From Echinococcus granulosus (lineage: Eukaryota > Platyhelminthes > Cestoda > Cyclophyllidea > Taeniidae), in assembly GCF_000524195.1 (NCBI RefSeq), contig NW_020170474.1, positions 228,513 through 286,217 on the forward strand: a stretch of 57,705 nucleotides of DNA, written 5' to 3'. Under the pieces are notes generated by a model. That model saw only the letters and a list, made by a program, of their open reading frames with translations. It ran no database searches and was not told where the DNA came from. Of this stretch, positions 25,533 through 36,711 are shown piece by piece. The position numbers were made by a program, and so were the translations under genes. Positions within the stretch are counted from its first letter, which is position 1; every line of letters begins with the position of its first letter.

Positions 25533-27780
25533 GAAGCGAGGAATAAGGAAGTCGCGTATTTAATCCTTTACCCTGTCTCCAGTTCCCTAACCCCTCACAC
25601 CTACCTTCTTGCCTCTCATCCACAATGCTTAGAAATCAAGGATTATCCATTCCAGCCCATCTTGTTTTATTTTGGCTTTGTTTCTTCTTTTTTTTGCCCC
25701 ACCTTTAGATATTTTCTTTTTACATCTCTTTAGTCTTTTACCAGGAAGTAATTTAGTCCCTCCTTGCTTTCTGCCAACTTGGTTTATTTTCTTTTCGGTT
25801 TCTGAGTATTTGCTCTGTGTTTACTCCCCCATTTCTGTCAAACTTTCTCCCTCTCCGAACCCTTTCTCTCTCCCTCTCACTCTGTCTTTTTCTCTCGTTA
25901 GGCTGTTTCTATTGCTCCAGTAGATGAGCACCTGCATCATGTTTTAATTCTGTGTAATAACTACAAATTAATAACCACGGAGAATTCATCCAAGCTATGT
26001 GGAATTTACGAGGCGGTTCTGGATTAAATTGCCATTATTATAGCGTCTCAGTCCCCCTGAAGAGGATAGCACATAAATTTAAAGTCAGCTGATGGATTGT
26101 TTTCGGAAATGCCGTAATCGGTGCCGGCCGAACCTGTAAAGACCGAAGGGACGGCGTAGAGATGCGCCGTCAAAATACATATGCAATGGGATTGTAGTCT
26201 CTAGGAGTAAGCTACTCGGACTAGGGGGAAGGGTACTTGGTCGATAAGAGAATGAGCAAGATGCACCGCGTTCCTATGTGGAAGGTTGAATTTTTTGGCC
26301 GCGTAAACGATTGCATGGAACACTTTAGTCAGCCTCAATTTAGGTCTTCGCAGTGGTGGCATGAGCTCTGCTTAAGCCGCATATATGACAGTTCTCCCAC
26401 AAAACTATTCAAGTAGTGTGTTTTATGTCAATTCTTCTGCAAATGTATCAACTTCCTCCATTAGCGTACTCATCCAAAACTCAAGGAGTATGGACTTGTT
26501 AAAAGTCTGCCCTACTCATACTCATTTAAGTAGCGCTTCAGCAGTAATAATGGGACTCAATGCTTAAATGGTTTTATGGATACAAATTACCTTTTAACAG
26601 GACTACAGATCCAAGACAGCAAGAATGCACGTTCAACTGCCTTACTAATTTGAAAAAAAGTAGTTGACTCCACAGAGAAATAAACATGAAAAAGGATGCA
26701 GAAATGCTCTAAGATAATTGTTTTTTAAGCGGAAAAGGACAGATTCCTGATATCCCTCCTGTTAAAATTAAGCGATTTTAGGAATTATTAATGTATACTA
26801 CTACTAAGTGACCATCGCGGTCACCTCAAGTAAACAAGTCGAATACAGTCTCATCTCCGCTCAAACATTTTAAGTAGTATTGTTTGGTACTACGATATTT
26901 CTCATGAAAATACGGTAACGTCCTTCAGTCTTGATCGGATTTGCACCCAAAAACTAAATGCAAATGACTCAAATCTTGATTCGCCTTTTAATGTGATATA
27001 AGTAATATCTCACTAGTCGTAAAATCATCGTTTTTTCAGCTGCTAGCTTTGACTGTCACTAGTGGTTGCTGTGGCAATTAAAAGGGATCCCTCGCATCCT
27101 GTTGAATTCGATGCAAAAACTCCAAATACCTAAGTGCCACTCGCTCTCCCAGACAAAGTGTAAAAGAGCATCCAAAGGATTCGGAAATGCTTAAAAGAAG
27201 AGCTGATCAGATAGTCATAATTACTGTTGGATAACCAAAAAGGTAAATCCAGTTTTTGAATATAGTGGCAACAGCGACGACTCGTAGCTCGCTTTATAGT
27301 GCGCTTTGGCAACCGCATGTATTGTTTGGGCTTGGGTAAGTTACATGGGGTTATTCCATTCAGCTGCATGGAAAATGGCGTGGAATTTTTTACCACCTGC
27401 GATTCTGAGCTGACCTCTCTAAAAGTGGGCCATTTATGTGACAAAAAAAGCTGTCAAACATTTACTATTAAGGCCAAAAACTGTTTGAAGACGGTAATTT
27501 TTTGACATTAGAGTTGTACAGTGCTGATTCTCATCGCTCGGCTTGCATCTCCGCTCCACGGATGATGAAACTTGTGGTGGCCTCCAGAGGACGAAATCAG
27601 CCTGTACAGCTGCACTCGGTCTCCTACTCGGTAGAGGCCAGTCTGACTGTAGCCATCTCAAAATCTCTTCTGCCTGGTATACGACAGTCATAAGTATTTC
27701 CAGGCGACGTTGAAAGTCTGTCGTGTCCCCTATTTTAGTTGCAGTAGGTGCGATGGGATATTTTGGGTGGGTGCTTCTGA
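25533..27780. other. Intergenic region downstream of the adhesion gene
   Basis: Immediately after the stop codon a CT- and T-rich tract (about 25660-25920) runs for 260 bases and reads as an open hydrophobic frame only because of its composition. No canonical AATAAA is visible within about 450 bases of the stop; an ATTAAA occurs near 26023. The remainder shows no supported gene. Confidence 0.4.
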
Positions 27781-27799
27781 GTTTTACGATCTGTGAGCA

Positions 27800-28270
27800 T
27801 CTTGAACGGTGATGTGTAGGCCGTAGCCCTTACTGTACGCAAGGAGGCACCATTCAAGGCTTAAAATCCAGTCTTCTGATTGTGTATCTCTAATGAAAGT
27901 CTTTGCTAGTCCAATCAGGGTGGGATTCGTTCTTCTCATCTGCCGTGCGTGTGTAGGAAATCCCGTATCTCTTGCTTAGTTCAACAAGGAGTCGGTTTTT
28001 GAAATTGGCGCGGTGATAGCTGTGCACCATTTCGGGCGCTCTATGTTGGCAAGTACAGCGATTAAGGAAAACCAAAGCGGCTATATCGACGTCTTGTATC
28101 GTCATGTTTTCCTGGAACAGTCCACCATTACCAGAATATATCGGTTCCTTTTTTGGTGGTCAGTAGAGGACCCATGACGTCAATACATACTCTTTCCCCT
28201 GGAGACACTGTGGGCGTAGACTGGAGTGGTGCAGTCGCTGCAGCAAGTAGCGCAGGTTCGGCAAAATTAA
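27800..28270 (-). pseudogene. Broken Ty3/gypsy-type integrase remnant
   Basis: On the minus strand the frames successively show ERVCIDVMGPLL, RYILVMVDCSRKT, QDVDIAALV, APEMVHSYHRANF, ELSKRYGISYTRT and EDWILSLEWCLLAY. These correspond in order to the integrase catalytic-core blocks of Ty3/gypsy elements: the first Asp in (I/V)D..GPL, the HSDQG.NF region, the GI..TRT.. block and the downstream LLAY block. The pieces fall in different frames and include stops, so the element is dead. The expected Asp of HSDQG is replaced (HSYHR). No long terminal repeat was found. Minus-strand frames upstream (about 28437-29030) may be other pieces of the same element but match nothing I can name. Confidence 0.7.
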
Positions 28271-29359
28271 AGCACTTCTGAAAAGACTGTAAACCACCTT
28301 CACCTTTTACTTGAGACGTCTAGCATCTTCTACTCACTCACAACCTCCAGCAGCTCATGTAGCCCTTGGAGGACTGCTTGTACCGATGAGTCTGGTACTT
28401 GCAAGAATGAAAGGGGGTCGTTTAGAAGCAAATAGGCTAGGAAAAAGGAGGATTCGCCAAATTTTTGGTATGACACAGAGGGCCTTGACGTGAGGGTGTT
28501 AGATATGATAGCCTGTTGCAGTTGGTGTACCGCGGGATTGTAAGCAACTCCTGACGCTTCTTTGTTTCGAGCTCTATGAGCACTCTGAGGACGTTGGTAT
28601 CCGTGCCACGGAATTTCTCTACCATAACGGGTGGGTGGGGTCCGTGTCTAAACTGGACTGTTGTCCTACCAGGCCTTCTGGTTCGAGATGAGGCGCGGTA
28701 GACTCGTTTCGCTAGAAGTTGGAGGCTCATTGCGTACTTCCCATCATCGCCTGCTCTTTGGTGGCTATCGAAAATTCTTTATCGAGTGTCTTTTCTTCCG
28801 GCTTTACAACAGGTTTGACTAAGGTAGCAAAGCATTCTTCCAACTCGATGTCCACATTTATTCCTGCCTCTACGACGGCCGAGAATGGAATTTGGTGAGA
28901 TACATAGAATGTGCAGTGAACTCTGACGTCGAAATCCATGTGGTACTTGAAAGTGGGGAGGCCCGTGGGCGATTACCTCCTCTGCCTTGGCGTTTCTTCC
29001 CTTGGAACTAGCAAACTGATTAGGTAGGGGCATTTGTTATTGCCAGTGCTATGAACGGAATGCAGTGATTAGGGTTATGCTGATCTTCCTCAGGGATGGA
29101 TGATATCCGTTCCGTCCCGAGATTAACGTTCCCTGACCGCCTAAACGATCTATTCACACAAACCTGTATTGCATACCATCTGTATGTGTTTCAAAACAAA
29201 CCACACATTACCACCTGATAAGAACCCACAACTTAATTGAATCCACAATCTTATGTCGCTTAAGAGATCCTCATCTGTCACTGGACGCCCATTCTAACTT
29301 CATCATCTTCCACTACATTGCTGGGACTTGTTGACTCAGCTTAACCTCTTGAATCACAT

Positions 29360-29510
29360 TTGTAGCCCCTCGCCATTTCCATGAAGACTAGAGAAGATGT
29401 AACACTTGGACAGAATACGCTTTGGCAATACAGAGTAGGCCTTGGGGATTGCTGGCACGACCCGGAGGTACGATAGCGGAGCCCCAAGTTGCTGGTTACT
29501 AAAACCAAGA
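29360..29510 (-). repeat. SINE-like short repeat, copy 4
   Basis: Contains GATAGCGGAGCCCCAAGTT and GAAGATGTAACACTTGGACA blocks matching the family at 22612-22780, in the same orientation but with more differences. Confidence 0.5.
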
Positions 29511-29805
29511 GTTGAAAAAGCAATCATTATATATCATAAAGGAAGTTTCCAGTTTTAATTTTTTCGTCTGGTTTTTGAACACCTAATATAAAAAGTGTGA
29601 AAGTAGCTTCATATGATGTGGAGTGGTTATTGCCTCCAAAAGAATAGGCTTTTCTTAAAGAATCAGGTGTCTAATTAACGCTACGTACCACTTAAAACGG
29701 AGAACATAAAAAAACAAGTTTACAACGGAATAACACTCATTTTAATGGCATATTTACCTACTTGGACCCTTCGTCTCCATGGTTTATGCCTCTGTCTTAG
29801 TAAAA

Positions 29806-29819
29806 AGGTCATGAGGTCA
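29806..29819 (+). promoter_or_regulatory. AGGTCA direct repeat, 2-nt spacer (DR2)
   Basis: Two perfect AGGTCA half-sites separated by TG. Nuclear receptor dimers recognise AGGTCA direct repeats, with spacing governing the partner. The site is about 2 kb beyond the 3' end of the nuclear receptor gene; function is inferred only from the motif. Confidence 0.35.
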
Positions 29820-30816
29820 TGAACTCTAAGCTCGCTTCTGCGTCATTCAAACATCGTTCTTCTTTGGAGGTGACTCAGTGCACTGAAATAATTTCCACTT
29901 CAACAATTTTTTTTATAAACCAATACCGCTGCAGCTGCCAAAAGCTAAGGTTTCTTGGTACATGACTCGATGCAGGGTGTTTCCCTTGATTTAAAGCAGT
30001 CCTTCAAACAGGAAAGGAGGACTGATTAGATGAGAAAACGCCATCTCTGACTTTCAACAGTTAGTTCTGTTCAATCCCTTTTAATGAGGCAAAATTACAT
30101 GTAAATTTCACACAAATTATTTTGTTGAAAAGACTTAGTTACAGTTTCACCAATCTGTGACGAGTAGAAAATAGGCAGGAGATAAGTGCGTAAGCGTTAG
30201 AGATAGGCTAAAAATAATTGCACCGTAAGCTTAGAAATAATTTTTCATAAGATGAATAAAAAGTTAAATTAGCCCAAATTTTTTTGAGAATAAACCCCTG
30301 TCTGCTCAAAACATTTCTTTCTTTAAAATCCGGTTGGAGCCTGCCTCGGCCATGTCACTTCGTTGCTATTAGCACTGCAAGAGAAAGGGGTGAGAGAGAG
30401 CTATACGCACCAATCACGACGCTGAGCGCGTTTTTACCTCAACGTGACCTTAAACCTCGTGTGCGCATGTGTGCGCTACCGATGCATTTGACCCCACAAC
30501 TGAAGCTTATAATTAGACGCAGCTGTTCCACCCACAATAATTGTGACTAAATGACTAGAGCTGAATGAAAAACTGCTGGAGTAAGAACTCCCTCTAGCAG
30601 GTACCCGCGACTACTGATTAGGGGAAGGAAGATCAAACGAAGAAAAAGCGATTAACTCCACGAATTTATAGAAGATAATTAAGTAGTATTCGTCCAGTCT
30701 GCTATCTCTTCTTTACTACGCAGGTGAATTTCACGATTCTAATTTTCATTCCTCAGAAAATCCATAAAAATAAAGAGACATTTAATGGAAAAATTAAGCC
30801 AATTAAAAAGGGTTTA

Positions 30817-30958
30817 CAGGTGATCAGGTGATGTCCACTTGGTGACTCATTCACTGGCCACATGACGGCGAATGCGCATTATCGATTTTCCAATAAACCA
30901 CCCCACCCGTCTACAGCTTGCGGCAATCACCTGATCATCAAGCTAAAAATCGATAAAC
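30817..30958. promoter_or_regulatory. E-box and OneCut-type site cluster (candidate enhancer)
   Basis: Within 142 bases lie two CAGGTG E-boxes (30817-30822 and 30825-30830), their inverted counterpart ATCACCTGAT (30926-30935), TTATCGATTTT (30879-30889) and its inverted counterpart AAAAATCGATAAAC (30945-30958). The last matches the known OneCut/HNF-6 preference for AAAAATCGATAA. The arrangement E-box, OneCut, inverted E-box, inverted OneCut is unusually ordered. It sits about 0.9 kb downstream of the receptor stop codon. Function is inferred. Confidence 0.35.
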
Positions 30959-31718
30959 AAGCGGAACAAGTGGAGCGAATAGCCCCTGCACAAATGGTGC
31001 AGATTTTTGCCCAAATATCCCTTTAAATAAGGAAAAAATTGCAATTTTTATTTCCGGTTGAAATTTTTTACTTTTAATAAATGTATTTTAAAATAACTAT
31101 GCTAATTTTTGAGGAAGGTACAAAGAGACGGTCATATAAAAGGTGGCTGGTGGATATATATTCAAGACCTCGTTTTTGGGGATGGAAGTTGCAACCATTT
31201 TTCTACATAGCCCGCCTCCCTTCCCCCATATTTTGGCAGTTGTCATAGCGGTCAACTAATATAAAGAAATTCCTTATATAGGACTAGAATTAGCGTGAGT
31301 GTCCCCTAACAGGACGGACTTCCCAACGGCCATTCAAGATCAGGCGTTCCGCGCACTGTCCAGATATTCACATAAGTGACCTTTGAGGCTGTGGAATGGC
31401 AAAGCCACTACCACTTACCTAGAGACGGTTGCATTATTTAAGTGACTCACTGTGACTTAACTCCCCTACCTGGGGGCTCGATTTCACAACTTTCGTTTGC
31501 AGGATACTTTGCCCATTACTACTTATTGTTCCACACACCTACTCCCTGATTGGCGCTGATTGGATTTAAAACTTTGGTATCGCCATAGTGACATGCCTTC
31601 ATGACTTAAACATTCTCCCTCAACCTTTTTAAGCGAAACGACGAAAGGCACGAAGACTACTTAAAACCCAGCGATTCAGTTTAAAGTAAAAATAATTTTA
31701 CCAGGAAAGGAAAAAAAA

Positions 31719-31731
31719 CATTTATTTATTT
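31719..31731 (-). terminator. Poly(A) signal of the nuclear receptor gene
   Basis: On the minus strand AAAATAAATAAAT gives overlapping AATAAA signals about 85 bases after the TAA stop, followed by a T-rich stretch. Position and sequence fit a cleavage/polyadenylation signal for the receptor transcript. Confidence 0.6.
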
Positions 31732-31813
31732 TTCTAGACGGTTCACAGAGCTAATTAAACACAAATAATAGTTGTTGCGGGGGGGTGATAAGAAAGACTA
31801 AATTTGTACTGTT

Positions 31814-34800
31814 TTAGGCCGTACGAACATACTTAGAAGTGGAGGTACTGGCCACCTCCTCGCTCTTCACCATCACGCTCTCCTCATCCTCACTCCCAGC
31901 CAATAGGATTTCACTCAAGTACTTGTGCTCGTTGGTATCCACTTCGTCGTGTAAATGTTCCACAAACTCCTCCTTATTCCGAATGGTGATACTGTGAATC
32001 TCGGAGAACATAGAAAACAGCCTTCTCAATTTGACGCCGTCCATATTGCCCTTCATCACATGGGAGACAAGCACGTTGGTTAGCAGCGTCTCAATGGCCA
32101 CTACAGCGCCAGGGTCACTAACATCACTACGATCTGAAACAAGAAAAGAGCACAAAATACGATTATTTACACCCACATTAGTATAAACCTGAAGTCTTTT
32201 CATGTCATTTGCCTGAAGTCAGAAGAATACTGGCTACGAGGGCAAGCTCTGTTACATCCAACTTCCAAAGCAGAACCTTCCTTGCCAAATCACGAATGGC
32301 TTTTGAATTTCCATCAGCTGATCTGGCAATAAAGGCGTAAGCTTTGCTTGTGGTGACTGACTGGTTGTCACTCTCACTGTCATCTTCCTCACGATTAATA
32401 GTTGATCTAGCCATTTTCCTGGAAAGAGCTTCTACAGCGCGTAGTGTGAGAATATCGAGTAGAGACGATTGTAGTAGACGTGTCTGATCTCGGACGGAGA
32501 GCTTAATGAAAAAAAAAGTGGATGAGCTAATAAACGAAGCATAAGTGAAAGCGGACAGGTAAAGGCACTCTCAACCTACCAGCAAAAATCCAGGCACGAA
32601 TTTGGCAAACGACAAGACGTCCAAGATCCTTGATTTGATGACATTACTGACTACTTCTAGAAGGGTATTCATCTTTTCTGATTGATCGGCATCATTGTTC
32701 TGAAAAAGGAAAGAAAGGAAAATTTCTTATAGCTCTACTATTTGGCTTGAATCCACATCACAGCACATTTCTAGAGGGTCTGACCAAGTCTGGATCATCA
32801 CAACTTCGGTGACGGCCTATATTAAAACCTCTCTGCAACTACAACCTGTAGCTCCTTCAACAGAGGGAAGTCAATTACTACACCATCCCTTGCAGCTACT
32901 GTGAGCACAAGTAAGGAGTATCGCCTCACCTCACTTATCTTTTTCATGGCATCTCCTATCTTCACAGCGGTGATAGACATTGACTTGTAGGCTTCGGTCA
33001 GCGCCTTGGCAATTCCATTGTAGCTCGCAGAGCCCATGCTAACTGCAGCCGAAGCGGCAGCGCTAACAGAGGGGGTTACAATGGCAGCAGAGGATTCCAA
33101 ACCTGGAGCAGGTTGCGGAACCTCATCGGAGCTGGACGCTGCTGCTGCCACAGCTGTCGCTGGGGCCACTGACGCCATTGACGTTGCACTCGTCGCTGCC
33201 GAGGTATTCCGCACTTTGGCCTCCGAACTCGTGGAGGGTCTGGTTATTGTAGTCGTTGTAGTGATGGTGTTGGTAGGAGTATCGCATTTCTGGGGTGAGG
33301 CCGATGTTGAAGCCGATGCCGCGGCTGCTGCGATTGCTGCCATAATCGCAGCCTCCTTCGACGGCATCAATTGTGAAACCTGCTCCAGGATATGAAAATT
33401 TGCATCTGGCTGAGGTTGCTGTTGGGACTGTTGATACTGTACCATTGAAGTGGAGGAGGAAGAGGGATACTGCTGGTGGGGCAGGTTGTGAGAGACCCCT
33501 GCCGAATTCCAATAGAGACTGGAGTTGGCTGATGAAGAAGAAGGCGAGGAGGAAAGGAAATCGGAGGGATTGATTGTCTCAGGTTTGTGAGGGAGATAAG
33601 AAGTAGTAGGTGAAAATGTGCTCGGGATTAAAGTTTGTCTCGGCTGTGGCAGTGGTTGAGGTGGAGGTGGCTGTTGTGGAGCCGCCATAGCCGCTTCTGC
33701 CTGTTTTCGAGCCCGATTCGCCTCAATTAATCGCCGCTTTGCTAGACGTTTGTCCTCGTCCAGTACCACTGAAAAAGGTGTCCTTTTGAGCTCCGAAAAC
33801 CTGGTTGTATTAACCAAATGAACCACCACACTTACAATCCATTGCCATTCCACCCTTGATGCATCGGTCAAATCTGCACTTCTGGCAGCTGTTTCGGTTT
33901 TGCTTGTCACCCACGGAACAGTTTCCATTGAATTTACAGGTGTACTCGAGTTTCTTCTGCACTGAACGGCGGAAGAATCCTTTGCAGCCCTCACAAGTCA
34001 TCGCACGATAATGAAAGCCGGTTGCGTTGTCACCACAAACAACGCACGGTTCAGGTCCATTCGTGGTGTCCATGTAGCTCGGAATGTAGGGTTCTTCTGA
34101 CAAAAAGGGTTACAGGAGTGGAAGCAAATACTGCCTAGCACGTTTTCGCCACTTAACTCATAGCAATCAACTTTCAAAATGGAATCAAACGCAAGCAATA
34201 AAACAGCAGGGTTCAGCTATCAAGCCTAATTTAAATAAGCCATCTGAAGAGAAGTAGTTTCAGTATTCGAGCCGATACTACTAGTTCAATTTTAGTAGAA
34301 GATTTAGTCAAATGGATTTTTGCGATTTTCTCCTTCAAATGTTTACCTTTTAAATCTCGATGGGAGGTATGGTAAGGTGTCTGCAAAATATGACCAGAAG
34401 TGAATTATCGCACTTCTATGAGCTTTACGCATTGACTTGGGGGAGCAATTCGTCTGGCGTCAGCTTCTTCGCTAGGCTCTAATCATCACCTTAGTTTGTC
34501 ACTCACGAGGCATCCTTTCGCAGCACAAAATCTTAGCCGAATTAAGCTGACAGTGAAACCCTCACGAAAAGTAGTCAGCTCATCAACATGCCATTCTCAC
34601 TTTGCTTCCAGATCACATTCTGCCAAAATACCATGAAAACTATCCTTTTTAGCGCACTGCACATGGACCAATCACTGCCGAATGCGTTTGGTGGCGTAGA
34701 ATTGAGAATCGATATTCCGACGGTTAGGAGGGTCACTAGACCCAGGTACTTGTGCACGTGCGCTAGCACGCACAGGCATATAGCCCTCCGACCGCCGCAC

Positions 34801-35837
34801 ACATTTATGGTCCTGCCCGCTTAGTGAGTGAGGGAGTGACTCACCACACTCCAGGTCAGGTCATTCGATGATATGCGGGTTTTTGACCATAAAACCGTAC
34901 CTCTAACGGTAATGCAAATTGATCGATAAGCACACCTCATCCCCTCGACGCCGGAGTACAAGTCGCCAGTCAGGTGAGCGCTAATTGGGAGTTTAGCTCA
35001 TCCCGCTGCTTATCGATTTCTGATGAAGGATTTGACAACTAGAGGAATTAGTTGGTCTATTGAGGTGGATGTAAAATAACCAAGTCGAACACCAGTAAAA
35101 ATCGCACTTAATACCTCCTTTGTTAGCTGTGTAGCACCTGTAATGAGGTTAATAAACCTTGTTCAGCAAGCTAATGCCATGATCTAACTAGCATAGAATA
35201 GAAAAAAAGGAAAAAAGGGGTTCTATAAAATAGACGCACTTTTCCTTTGCCTGGTGGGAGTGGGATTGGCGGAACTGGTGGCGATAGTGTCGTGGACCCT
35301 TCTCTTCACACTTGACTTCGCCTGTGGCTGTGGGTACTTAGGTGTTAGGTGCATTTGTGATGTCTGCGGTCGTGGTTGCTGAGGTGGCAATGGCATTGAT
35401 GTGGTCTGACCGTAGTAACCGGGATTCAATTGTTGAGGAATGATCATCGGAGTATAGGGCGATCTTGAAGCATCTGTGGGTTGCTGATAGTAACCCGAAG
35501 CGGGATATTGTTCATATCTGGGTATATCTAGTCCGCCTCCGTTACCGGGTATAGTTGATGCCGCTGATGCAGAAGGCATAGACCAGTACGGAAGGCCGAT
35601 AAAACTTGAAGAAGACGGAGCACCACTATCATTGTTATCAGCGCTGGAGGAAGAGGCGGTGGTAACAGGATACAGGTAGTTGAACTGAGTGTACACGTTA
35701 CTATCAGCGGGTGCGGGTATGGTAACCCCAGATGAGGAAGAGGATGTATTGGACACGGAGGTAGAGGACGAGGAGGAAGGGAGTGAAGTCTTCAGCCCTT
35801 CCTCCAACACTTCATCGGGCTCTATTTTCGCTTTCAT
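31814..35837 (-). CDS. TR: Thyroid hormone receptor (NR1A-type nuclear receptor)
   Basis: Exons in coding order: 35837-35240, 34096-33836, 33768-32930, 32699-32580, 32501-32213, 32133-31814; phases agree and give 808 aa. The ATG follows an in-frame TAG 15 bases upstream. Residues 1-199 are a Ser/Pro/Gln-rich A/B region. Residues 217-285 are a complete two-zinc-finger DNA-binding domain with eight Cys and P-box CEGCKG. It continues into [19 protein letters not shown], which closely matches the vertebrate TR C-terminal extension. A ~230-residue Ala/Ser/Thr/Gln/Pro-rich hinge follows. The ligand-binding domain (about 538-785) has the nuclear-receptor signature (FAK at 597, then DQ..LL) and an AF-2 core YLSEIL at 774-779 (family pattern: two hydrophobics, x, Glu, two hydrophobics). 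About 29 residues extend beyond. The intron after exon 5 uses a GC donor. Expected role: DNA-bound, ligand-dependent transcription factor in the nucleus. Ligand binding cannot be judged here. Confidence 0.93.
34837..35019. promoter_or_regulatory. POU octamer, OneCut and AP-1 sites in receptor intron 1
   Basis: Intron 1 (34097-35239) contains a perfect AP-1 site TGACTCA (34837-34843), overlapping AGGTCA half-sites (34853-34863), a perfect POU octamer ATGCAAAT (34912-34919) followed at once by ATCGATAAGC, and the inverted counterpart GCTTATCGAT at 35008-35017. Intron 1 is by far the longest of the gene at 1.1 kb. The density suggests an intronic control element; this is inference from motifs alone. 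Confidence 0.35.
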
Positions 35838-35887
35838 GCGATGCGCCAGCTAACACCAACATTCAGCGCGTTTAACTCTGCTTACTC

Positions 35888-35948
35888 CAGGTCATGACCG
35901 CGATATTTATGCATTCGATACCCAAGGCTATATTTAAATCTGATTGGC
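35888..35948 (-). promoter_or_regulatory. Core promoter with palindromic thyroid response element
   Basis: Reading toward the gene: CCAATC (inverted GATTGG at 35942-35947), TTTAAATATAG (about 35928-35938), ATAAATA (about 35905-35911), then AGGTCATGACCG at 35889-35900, 52 bases before the ATG. The classical palindromic thyroid response element is AGGTCATGACCT, so 11 of 12 positions match and the inner 10 are a perfect palindrome. The layout fits a promoter bound by its own product or another nuclear receptor. The transcription start is not known. Confidence 0.5.
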
Positions 35949-36681
35949 TGTAATGAGAGAAGGGGTCATTGGCTACGGCGTGAGGTCATGCGTGGAAGGC
36001 ATGTTTAATTGCATTAGAAGCTTTCATCCACCGGAGCGGAAGTGCTCTAAAATTTTGTATTTTTTTAAACAAATATTTACATTGAAACGAGGCCATATGA
36101 TCAATCGTGGCTGACAGTAATGTGAGACCATGAAGGTCTGAAGAATTTAGAATATATTTCTTAATGTTCGTGAGAGCTCAGGTCAAAGCCTGGCATCTGG
36201 GCTAGTTAAAATTGTGACCCGTTTTGACATAGGCGCCTGGTCGATTTCCACTGTCCATTAAGCGTTTAAATTATGTCTGGAGGGCTCTGACGAAGAAATC
36301 CTTGTCATTTAGGCTGAACCATCCTGGAAGATCCTGCACAGTTGGCCATAAGTAAAAGGGTGTCTTCCTTCCCAGTGTGGGCTACCCCTCTGAAATTACC
36401 AGCTCTGACTAGTGATTGTACGTACCCACTGTTCTTATGTGTCTGTTAGGCATCCCACGAGCTGATTGTTCGCAGCAATTACTGCCGAAGCCTGTGGACG
36501 GTGGGCACAAGGAGCATAACCACCACAGATGAGGCTGTCTCCCTCCAGCAGGTGTAATGGTGTCTCAACCAGATGTCCCACCACAATCACTGAGCTTCAC
36601 GTTATCTGTACGACACACTTACCGCACACTGAACTATGTCACCACCTCCACGATTGGACCTAAGCTCCTCCAGCAAATCGC

Positions 36682-36711
36682 CAGTCGGTCAGTCAGTCAG
36701 TCAGTCAGTCA
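36682..36711 (+). repeat. GTCA tetranucleotide microsatellite (left arm)
   Basis: Five consecutive GTCA units flanked by imperfect ones, inside the outer near-identical tract. The counterpart at about 51035-51066 has the same unit number, which is striking for a normally length-variable sequence. Confidence 0.8.

Larger units (their letters stand above)
28280..30800. other. Intergenic, old repeats, no supported gene
   Basis: Open frames at 28437-28730, 28727-28939 and 28779-29033 (minus) lie upstream of the integrase remnant and may be decayed retroelement sequence. A SINE-like copy lies at 29360-29510 and a direct repeat of AGGTCA at 29806-29819. The rest is AT-rich, with nothing recognisable. 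Confidence 0.35.

Noticed and set aside
25672..25923. Hydrophobic 83-codon frame after the adhesion gene
   Set aside because: A pyrimidine-rich tract that translates to Leu/Phe/Ser/Pro by composition alone.
28437..29033. Minus-strand frames upstream of the integrase remnant as a cellular gene
   Set aside because: Overlapping short frames without domains or splice support; more likely decayed retroelement sequence.
33036..33512. Plus- and minus-strand open frames overlapping receptor exon 3
   Set aside because: Shadows of the Ala/Ser-rich coding sequence of the receptor, whose frame is fixed by splice phase and conserved flanking domains.
36682..36711. GTCA run considered as a CRISPR-like or telomere-like array
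   Set aside because: It is a plain tetranucleotide microsatellite with no spacers and an unsuitable unit.
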